From Gemmatimonadota bacterium (GTDB lineage: Bacteria > Gemmatimonadota > Gemmatimonadetes > Gemmatimonadales > GWC2-71-9): a DNA stretch of 5,799 nt. Numbering within the stretch: position 1 is the first letter of the stretch; each line of letters begins with the position of its first letter. Below, one piece after another: positions 1-5,094 of this stretch. The DNA lies in the NCBI GenBank assembly GCA_022573095.1, contig JACZUR010000151.1, forward strand, positions 1 to 5,799, in the 5' to 3' direction. The position numbers and the translations under genes are program-made. The notes under the pieces were generated by a model, which saw nothing but the letters and a program-made list of their open reading frames with translations, did no database searches and had not been told where the DNA came from.

Positions 1-974
1 TCCAGCGCAGCGCTGGTGTGTTCGGGCATGCTCACATCGACGTGCCCTGATCCGGTATCGATGATCAATCGCCGAACCTCTGAGACGAGTTCCAGATCCA
101 CCGAACCGCTACCGGTGTCGATCATAACTTCGGGAGAGCTGACGTTGCGGAGGTTTACTCTTCCCGAGCCTGTGTCGACGTTGAGATCGGACACGGTGAT
201 ATCGCTGCCGGTAACCGCGCCCGAGCCCGTATCCACAAGAGCGTATGCCCCGTTAATCGAAGAGATGGAGACTGCTCCAGAGCCGGTGTCCACTGCGACG
301 GCCCCCTCGACGCCCGAGACGGAGACGCTACCGGAACCGGTATCGACGGCAACGTCGCCGTCGACGTCTCTTATGTCCACCTCAACATTGCCGACATCGA
401 CCACGAGATCGCTCCCGATGTTGGCTGCGGTAACGGTTCCCGCGACCAGATAAATCTCGAGCCGCTTGCCGTCGGGAACCATCACCCGGATGTCGGCCCA
501 CGCCTCTACACCTGGTCCGCGACTGCGAACGCGGTTCCTCGATCCGCGTCGACCTCTCCAGGAGTCGCCACGAGAACTTCTGCACCCCCAGGAGTACCCC
601 CTGTGCCAGTGATCATGGCCGTAGAAGCTGCCGTCCGGCCGAATTCGCAGGTCGGAGTTCCCATGCGGGCGGGAGTCTGAGTAGATGATGTCGTCATCGG
701 GGTAAATGACGCGCAAGGCATTGGCGTCGCAGATGTCGCCGATCTCGATCTCGAGCATGTCTGCGTCGCTTCCTCTGCGGGTCACTTCAACCACCAAGTC
801 GGATCCGGATCCACGGGTTACTGTTATTTCGCCGGCTATGTTGTACACGGCGAGCCGGCTACCGGAAAGCGTGTAGGTCTCCTGACCAGCAAGTTGCTGG
901 GGAGTCATAATCGCGAGCGCCGGAAGCGACCAGCACACGCTCTTTGATATTGCGAGCCATCTTGTCTTTAACAT
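1..974 (-). CDS. Secreted DUF4097-like beta-strand repeat protein (C-terminus cut by window edge)
   Basis: The minus-strand frame is open from ATG 974 to the window edge (324 codons, no stop). Residues 1-30 look like a Sec signal peptide: basic start (K3, R5, K11), hydrophobic core around residues 13-23 and likely cleavage near LAG/QE (28-32), so export is inferred. Residues 31-95 form an alternating beta segment (TYTLSGSRLAVYNIAGEI...). Residues 100-155 are a Gly/Ser/Arg/His-rich insert, with nine Arg in 132-152. Residues 156-200 return to beta pattern (VEAWADIRVMVPDG). From 211 on there are six DTGSG motifs spaced 18-20 residues, as in DUF4097/DUF4098 adhesin-like solenoids. Cys82 and Cys131 could pair outside the cytoplasm. 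The start is supported by GGAG six bases upstream. The HAD gene lies 134 bases upstream on the same strand. The molecular role of the family is unknown; a surface or periplasmic structural role is inference. Confidence 0.85.
   Translation of the reverse strand, partial: MLKTRWLAISKSVCWSLPALAIMTPQQLAGQETYTLSGSRLAVYNIAGEITVTRGSGSDLVVEVTRRGSDADMLEIEIGDICDANALRVIYPDDDIIYSDSRPHGNSDLRIRPDGSFYGHDHWHRGYSWGCRSSRGDSWRGRRGSRNRVRSRGPGVEAWADIRVMVPDGKRLEIYLVAGTVTAANIGSDLVVDVGNVEVDIRDVDGDVAVDTGSGSVSVSGVEGAVAVDTGSGAVSISSINGAYALVDTGSGAVTGSDITVSDLNVDTGSGRVNLRNVSSPEVMIDTGSGSVDLELVSEVRRLIIDTGSGHVDVSMPEHTSAAL
45..344 (-). repeat. Six in-gene repeats encoding DTGSG, 54-60 bp period
   Basis: The 15-base DTGSG blocks lie at 330-344, 276-290, 219-233, 162-176, 105-119 and 45-59 on the minus strand. 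Their spacings are 54, 57, 57, 57 and 60 bases, that is 18, 19, 19, 19 and 20 residues, always in frame. Codons for the same five residues differ between copies (GGT, GGC, GGA and GGG for Gly; TCC, TCT, TCG, AGC and TCA for Ser). The repeat is therefore conserved as protein and is not a recent DNA duplication. Each unit reads roughly as a hydrophobic strand, DTGSG turn and second strand, which fits one rung of a beta solenoid. The array probably continues past the window edge. Confidence 0.9.
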
Positions 975-980
975 CTTTCT

Positions 981-984
981 CTCC
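981..984 (-). promoter_or_regulatory. Shine-Dalgarno GGAG for the DUF4097-like gene
   Basis: On the minus strand the sequence is GGAG, then a 6-base spacer AGAAAG, then ATG at 974. This is the only clear Shine-Dalgarno sequence at optimal spacing among the four genes here, and it fixes the start that gives the signal peptide. Confidence 0.75.
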
Positions 985-1108
985 AGATCAACATTTCCGA
1001 AACTTTATTGTGCCATCGTCGGCCGCTGCGTACCACCCCGTCTACTCTACAGAGATCGTACGGCTATTGGCTTAGACAGCCCAAACGCCCAGATGGTTGG
1101 TTCGCTCC

Positions 1109-1756
1109 TCAGTCGAGGGTCAAGAGTTCCGAAGGTAACGAAATCTGGTACGTCGGTCCCGACGCCTCGAGCTGCGAGGGCGCAAAGGGACCCCATTCGA
1201 CGGCGCAGGTACGGACCCCGGCAGCGTTACCCGCGTCTATGTCATGCGGCGAGTCTCCCACGAAAAGCGTGGTTTCCGGATCTGCCGCAAGATTGTCCAG
1301 CGCCTTGAGAACCGGGGCGGGATCAGGTTTGTGGCGGTTGATGTCATCCGCCGCTACCATATCGTCGAACAGTCCCTCGAGTCCGCAGTGGGCGAGCCCC
1401 CGGTAGGCGGTTGCCCGATTCTTACTCGTTACGACGCCGAGTGTCTTGCCCTCGTCCTTGAGACGCGTGACGATGTCACTCACACCGGGGTATCGGCGCA
1501 TGAGTCTGTCATGATGGGCGGCGTTGAACTCTCTGTAGGTTTTTGTCATCGCATCGATTTCTTCTTCGTCGTCACTGAAAGATCTGAATTGTACCCACAG
1601 CGGCCGGCCCAGCGTTGCTATCCAGAGATGTTCCGGCGGAACGTGAGCTGTGTGCTTCGCCATCGTATGCCTGAAACTCGCAAGGATCAATTCGATTGAA
1701 TCTATGAGCGTACCATCGACATCGAATAGGAAAGTTTCGAGAGGTTGGCTGGGCAT
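1109..1756 (-). CDS. HAD-superfamily (subfamily IA) phosphatase, PpaX/phosphoglycolate phosphatase-like
   Basis: This 215-residue cytoplasmic Mg2+-dependent phosphohydrolase is complete. HAD motif I is FDVDGT, with nucleophile D12 and acid/base D14. Residues about 20-90 are a helical C1 cap. Motif II is VVTSK (S111), motif III is K143 in HKPDP, and motif IV is GDSPHDIDAG with D168 and D172. Length and order match the Gph/PpaX group. The segments LIDSIELILASF and YREFNAAHHD closely recall PpaX, the pyrophosphatase described in Bacillus, so pyrophosphate or phosphoglycolate are candidate substrates; sequence alone does not settle this. The start is the first ATG after an in-frame TAG at 1781-1783. 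No good Shine-Dalgarno is seen; C/T-rich octamer repeats lie just upstream. The gene diverges from the helicase gene and precedes the DUF4097-like gene on the same strand; the 134-base gap leaves co-transcription open. Confidence 0.93.
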   Translation of the reverse strand: MPSQPLETFLFDVDGTLIDSIELILASFRHTMAKHTAHVPPEHLWIATLGRPLWVQFRSFSDDEEEIDAMTKTYREFNAAHHDRLMRRYPGVSDIVTRLKDEGKTLGVVTSKNRATAYRGLAHCGLEGLFDDMVAADDINRHKPDPAPVLKALDNLAADPETTLFVGDSPHDIDAGNAAGVRTCAVEWGPFAPSQLEASGPTYQISLPSELLTLD

Positions 1757-1764
1757 GCCAGAAG

Positions 1765-1804
1765 GTAGGTGGTTGGAGGGCTAGATGGCTAGATGGCTAG
1801 GGGG
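1765..1804 (-). repeat. Degenerate 8-bp tandem repeats before the HAD gene
   Basis: On the plus strand the units are GTAGGTGG, TTGGAGGG, CTAGATGG, CTAGATGG and CTAGGGGG, five consecutive octamers. The two central copies are identical and the others are degenerate. Read on the minus strand they are C/T-rich (CCATCTAG, CCCTCCAA) and end 8 bases before the HAD ATG. They occupy the place of a 5' leader and of the Shine-Dalgarno. Function is unknown. Confidence 0.7.
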
Positions 1805-1825
1805 GTCCGGGGAACGGGGGTTTTT
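1800..1825 (+). other. Three G-tracts followed by five T in the divergent spacer
   Basis: Runs of six, four and five G (1800-1805, 1809-1812, 1816-1820), separated by TCC and AAC, are followed by TTTTT. Only three tracts of three or more G are adjacent; the next, at 1778-1780, is 19 bases away. A standard four-tract quadruplex is therefore not obvious, though one with a two-tier or bulged strand is conceivable. There is no C-rich partner for a terminator stem. Confidence 0.4.
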
Positions 1826-1883
1826 ATCGCTTACGGCCTACTGCTTATGGCTGTTTTCGTGCAGCGTGGCAGGTGAGCAGGGA

Positions 1884-1920
1884 GCGGGAGGATGGGTGGA
1901 CTGACCCTCCAACCCTCCGC
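1884..1920 (+). other. Imperfect inverted repeat upstream of the helicase gene
   Basis: The arm 1884-1899 can pair with 1906-1920 around a 6-base loop (1900-1905). By hand, 12 of 15 positions pair, with one bulged G at 1888 and mismatches at 1892, 1894 and 1897. The right arm is made of the first two C-rich octamer repeats and the left arm is purine-rich. It could be a DNA cruciform or operator, or a by-product of skewed composition. If transcription is leaderless it would not be in the mRNA. Confidence 0.4.
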
Positions 1921-1935
1921 CCCTCCGACCCTCTA
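1904..1935 (+). repeat. Four degenerate 8-bp tandem repeats before the helicase gene
   Basis: The units are ACCCTCCA, ACCCTCCG, CCCCTCCG and ACCCTCTA, exactly in register with an 8-base period. They end 9 bases before the helicase ATG, and the last unit runs into the TATATT hexamer. They are C/T-rich on the sense strand, like those before the divergent HAD gene. CCCTCCAACC at 1905-1914 is the exact inverse of GGTTGGAGGG at 1771-1780. Confidence 0.75.
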
Positions 1936-1939
1936 TATT
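1934..1939 (+). promoter_or_regulatory. Candidate -10 element TATATT placed for a leaderless transcript
   Basis: TATATT differs from the sigma-70 -10 consensus TATAAT at one position and is the only AT-rich patch in a GC-rich spacer. It ends 5 bases before the ATG at 1945, so a start site 6-8 bases downstream would fall on or next to the ATG. No Shine-Dalgarno is present, and an in-frame TAA at 1939-1941 excludes upstream starts. No matching -35 box was found about 17 bases upstream, where the octamer repeats lie. Confidence 0.4.
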
Positions 1940-1944
1940 AACCC

Positions 1945-4860
1945 ATGCCCGCCACGCCCTCCGCTGAACAAATCAAAGCCATTCAAGCCCCGTTAGGTCC
2001 GATCCTCGTAGTTGCAGGCCCAGGTGCGGGCAAGACGTTCTGTCTTATCGGTAGAGTGCGCCATCTGATTGAAGAGTTGAATTTCGTCCCGGAGCGTATT
2101 TGCGCCGTCACGTTCACGAACAAAGCCGCCGAAGAGATAACCGTGCGTCTGCGAGGAACATTGCGCGAACAAGCGGAGGAGGTAACCCGTGGTACTCTCC
2201 ATGCTCTGTGTCTTGGCATGCTGCGAGATCACGGAGAGGCGGTTGGCCTAAGAGAGGGGTTTGGCATAGCCGATGAGAGTTATCAGCATACGGTGTTGCG
2301 GCGCCTGGATGTTGCACCGAAGCGCGCTAACCAACTGCTAACACTCTTTGGGAGGAGACAGCGGCAGGCGTATGAGCTTACATCCCGCGATGAAACATAC
2401 TTCCAGCGCTACAAAGCCTATCTGCGATCGCGTAACCTGATTGACTTCGACGACATCATCTCGAAAGCTGGAGAGATGCTGAGCGAACATGATGATATTA
2501 CTGATGCCGTAGCCGGCCTGTGGGACTACATCCTGGTGGATGAGTTTCAGGATCTCAGTGTAGCCCAATACAAGATCGTCAAACTGCTTGCCGACCGTCA
2601 CGCCAATGTATTCGCGGTTGGTGACGAGGAGCAGTCCATTTTCTCGTGGACGGGTGCGGATCCCGGAGTGTTAAGCCGATTTCAGATGGAGTTTGGAGTC
2701 GGCGATCTGATAATCCTGGACCAAAACCGAAGATGTTCGCGCCAGATCTTCGAAGCGGCCCGAAACGTACTTCAGGGAAACCCCACGCTGTTTGAGAAAG
2801 AGATTCGCGCGGAACGCGAATCGGAATTTTCTGTCAGAGCGATGGAGTTTCCGGACGAAGCTGAAGAGGTGCGGTGGATCATGGACGACATGACGGCCGA
2901 CCGTGAAGCGCATGGACTGGATTGGGGTGACTACGCCATTCTCTACCGGCAGCACCGCATAGGCGCTGAGATCGAAAAGAGTCTTGTGAGTGCTGGTCTA
3001 CCGTGCCGACTTGCGCGCGGCCGGTCACTGCTGGATGACAGGGTTATTGCCTACGTCGTGGCTTCCCTACGGCTCATGACTTCTCCTGACGATCCCGTTG
3101 CCGTTGAGGCTTTTGCCAGTCAGATGCTCTCGCGGGAGCTGATGGAATTACTGCGCGCCCCGATGGACACGAGTGAAGAGGATACGCTCGGCGCGCTACG
3201 AACGTTCGCCCGGGGGCGCCCTCGGGGTGACCTCGATGCCAAGAAGATCTGGCGGCTAATCTACCACGTAGAAAATCTCAATGCGGTTTATCAATCTCAC
3301 ACGACGCTCTCAGGTCTGGTGGAGGAACTGCTCTCACAACGGATCGGCAGATATCGGAATCCTCTAGAAGAACTGCATCATGAACTGTCTGATCCGCCCG
3401 ATTACCCAGGCGCCGGTGCGCTTGCAGACGCGTTGGCGAGAGTGGATGAGTTGGGGGGGACCGTCTGGGTGGAGTCAAGCCGCGGTCTAGAGATTGCGCT
3501 GAGGGGGATGCTCGTAGCTGCCGGCGTTTCAGCGCCGGTTGCTTACCTGAACGATGCGACCGCCGCTGAAGTTGAGAACAGTGACGTTGTGCTGAGATCG
3601 GATGAGCACCAGGGGACCGCATCGCTGCGCTGTTTCAAAGCGCTCCAATTGCTTGCCGCTGAGGGTTTCGAGTTGGGTCTCAGGGACTGTGTGGCGTTCG
3701 ATCTCGAGACGACGGACAAGGACACGGCGGAGTGCGAGATTGTTGAGATTGGTGCGGTGAAGATAAGACAAGGTGAAGTCGAGGAAAGGTATCACGTAAT
3801 GGTTCGACCGAACCGCCCGATTTCTGCTGCGGCGACTCGCGTTCATGGATATACCGAGAAGGATGTTGCGGGTGAGAGAAACTTCTCTGATGTCTGGACT
3901 GACTTTCGGGCGTTTGTTGGGGATGATATTCTGGTTGCGCACAACGGACAAAACTTCGACGTACCCGTGCTACGACGTATGGCCAGAGGCATGGAAGGCG
4001 TCGCAGACCTTGTCTTTTACGACACGCTGCCGCTGGCCAGGTCTCTCTTCGATGAAAGTGCCAAGCTGGAAAACCTTGCTGTACGTTTTGCATTAGACAA
4101 AGGGCGTTCTCACCACGCGCTCGACGATGCAGAAACCCTCGCGGCGGTGCTGTCGGAACTCAACAGGCATAAGCTCGTTCGGTCTCGCAAGGCGGCGGCA
4201 GTCAACCTTCTCGACTATCTCGGTCTATCGCTTGCGCTCGAGCAAAAAGGCAAATGGAGGGAAGAAGAACATGCGCTTTTCAAGGTCGCTCGCTTTTATG
4301 CGCTGGGGCGTTACAGTGACTGTTTGGGATACTACGAGGCGCAGCGCGATTGGGACGACGTGCAGGACGCAGCTAAGCTCGACGTGATCATCGAAAAACT
4401 CGGGGGACACGAGCTCATGCTCAGACTGCGCACCGAGCGTACGGCGGGCGAGCGCTACCCGTCGGCCGTTGCTCGACTAAACACGTTGGTGGAAGCGAGC
4501 ATCGGTCAGGATCTCGCGGAAAGTATTCGGCTGCTGTTGGAGCGGGTCACACTGTCGAGTTCGGAAGGTGTCGAAGCTGAACCGCTGAGAGTGAATTTGT
4601 TGACACTGCACTCGACCAAAGGCCTGGAGTTTTCGCGCGTTTACATCGTGGGTGTCGAGGACTATCAGGTTCCGGGTTATCGGGAGACTCGCGACGGACT
4701 CGAAGACGAAACCCAGGAGGCGCGACGTCTGGTGTATGTGGGAATGACGCGAGCAATCGAGCGGCTGACGCTGACCCGTGCATATCAGCGGTTCGGGATG
4801 CCATCGGGCGGGAGCAGGTTCCTCGACGAGATAGGGATTGAAGTGGTGGTGGGGGGATAA
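1945..4860 (+). CDS. UvrD/PcrA-type superfamily 1 DNA helicase with an internal DEDDh 3'-5' exonuclease domain
   Basis: This complete 971-residue protein is about 250 residues longer than typical UvrD/PcrA. The N-terminal motor has Q9, Walker A AGPGAGKT (24-31), motif Ia TFTNKAA (56-62), TLHA (84-87), Walker B LVDEFQD (197-203), motif III VGDEEQSIFSWTGAD (225-239) and motif IV LDQNRR (258-263). Residues 581-738 form a DnaQ-like exonuclease with all catalytic residues: FDLETT (D586, E588), HNGQNFD (D672) and HHALDDA (H723, D728). Helicase motifs V (LLTLHSTKGLEF, 885-896) and VI (RRLVYVGMTRA, 927-937) follow, so the nuclease sits where 2B interrupts 2A. Usual SF1A residues differ at T236 (normally Arg) and R262 (normally Tyr). 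The family unwinds DNA 3' to 5' with ATP; an exonuclease could degrade the 3' strand behind the motor. A repair or recombination role is inferred. The ATG follows an in-frame TAA and has no Shine-Dalgarno. Confidence 0.95.
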   Translation: MPATPSAEQIKAIQAPLGPILVVAGPGAGKTFCLIGRVRHLIEELNFVPERICAVTFTNKAAEEITVRLRGTLREQAEEVTRGTLHALCLGMLRDHGEAVGLREGFGIADESYQHTVLRRLDVAPKRANQLLTLFGRRQRQAYELTSRDETYFQRYKAYLRSRNLIDFDDIISKAGEMLSEHDDITDAVAGLWDYILVDEFQDLSVAQYKIVKLLADRHANVFAVGDEEQSIFSWTGADPGVLSRFQMEFGVGDLIILDQNRRCSRQIFEAARNVLQGNPTLFEKEIRAERESEFSVRAMEFPDEAEEVRWIMDDMTADREAHGLDWGDYAILYRQHRIGAEIEKSLVSAGLPCRLARGRSLLDDRVIAYVVASLRLMTSPDDPVAVEAFASQMLSRELMELLRAPMDTSEEDTLGALRTFARGRPRGDLDAKKIWRLIYHVENLNAVYQSHTTLSGLVEELLSQRIGRYRNPLEELHHELSDPPDYPGAGALADALARVDELGGTVWVESSRGLEIALRGMLVAAGVSAPVAYLNDATAAEVENSDVVLRSDEHQGTASLRCFKALQLLAAEGFELGLRDCVAFDLETTDKDTAECEIVEIGAVKIRQGEVEERYHVMVRPNRPISAAATRVHGYTEKDVAGERNFSDVWTDFRAFVGDDILVAHNGQNFDVPVLRRMARGMEGVADLVFYDTLPLARSLFDESAKLENLAVRFALDKGRSHHALDDAETLAAVLSELNRHKLVRSRKAAAVNLLDYLGLSLALEQKGKWREEEHALFKVARFYALGRYSDCLGYYEAQRDWDDVQDAAKLDVIIEKLGGHELMLRLRTERTAGERYPSAVARLNTLVEASIGQDLAESIRLLLERVTLSSSEGVEAEPLRVNLLTLHSTKGLEFSRVYIVGVEDYQVPGYRETRDGLEDETQEARRLVYVGMTRAIERLTLTRAYQRFGMPSGGSRFLDEIGIEVVVGG

Positions 4861-4925
4861 GGCAAGTGACGGTGGTAAGGAAAGAAGACTGTGGGGATAG
4901 GGTGAGTGATGGAGTGAGGGCAAGA

Positions 4926-4965
4926 AGACGGTACAGGACGGTGCGAGACGGTGAAGGACGGTGTA
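4926..4965 (+). repeat. Four 10-bp tandem repeats after the helicase gene
   Basis: The units are AGACGGTACA, GGACGGTGCG, AGACGGTGAA and GGACGGTGTA, with an exact 10-base period and an invariant core GACGGT. They lie in the 234-base spacer between the helicase and the dehydrogenase genes. The stretch 4861-4970 around them is purine-rich on the plus strand (83 of 110 bases by hand count). The unit is too short for a CRISPR repeat, and no coding frame is supported. A slippage-derived array or a protein-binding iteron-like site are both possible. Confidence 0.7.
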
Positions 4966-4980
4966 CGGACGCAGCGCCTG

Positions 4981-4993
4981 GAGCCTAGGGCTC
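4981..4993. other. Small perfect inverted repeat after the helicase gene
   Basis: GAGCC and GGCTC flank the three-base loop TAG, about 120 bases after the helicase stop. The stem is only 5 bp and no T-run follows, so it is recorded as a weak hairpin and not called a terminator. Confidence 0.3.
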
Positions 4994-5047
4994 AGAGCCA
5001 TCTTCGCCCAACCCCCTTGCACATTGGACTTGAGAGTCTAGTTTTTA

Positions 5048-5059
5048 CCGCTGTAGCGG
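5048..5059. other. Short inverted repeat upstream of the dehydrogenase gene
   Basis: CCGC and GCGG flank TGTA, giving a 4-bp stem with a tetraloop, 35 bases before the proposed ATG. On the plus strand the T-run lies before the stem and not after it, so this is not a terminator for the helicase transcript. It may be an operator or chance. Confidence 0.2.
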
Positions 5060-5094
5060 GCGTTTCGGTTTGGGTCAGGACTGAACCGCCGGGG

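Noticed and set aside
16..453. Plus-strand open frame of 145 codons rich in EPVSTATAPST-like repeats
   Set aside because: It is the antisense shadow of the DTGSG repeats. The minus frame has a signal peptide, a Shine-Dalgarno and a recognisable fold and continues open over the whole region.
382..721. Two minus-strand frames (382..585, 506..721) inside the DUF4097-like gene
   Set aside because: They are in other frames of the same strand. I checked for a frameshift in the gene, but the frame from ATG 974 is uninterrupted through this region, so the gene is not broken.
975..1108. Promoter between the HAD and DUF4097-like genes
   Set aside because: No hexamer pair with acceptable spacing stood out on the minus strand; AATAAAG-like sequence alone is not enough.
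1008..1699. Plus-strand frames 1008..1406, 1093..1308 and 1244..1699
   Set aside because: They lie opposite the HAD phosphatase, which has all four catalytic motifs. Their translations show no recognisable domain.
1828..1856. Imperfect direct repeat GCTTACGGC / GCTTATGGC
   Set aside because: There are only two short copies 15 bases apart with no further pattern, so chance is adequate.
4926..4965. CRISPR array
   Set aside because: The units are 10 bp and directly abutting, with no spacers, and no cas gene is present.
4981..4993. Intrinsic terminator for the helicase gene
   Set aside because: The stem is only 5 bp and is followed by mixed sequence, not a T-run.
4477..5022. Minus-strand frame of 181 codons starting in the spacer and running into the helicase gene
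   Set aside because: Its first third is translation of the tandem-repeat spacer and the rest is antisense to helicase motifs V and VI.
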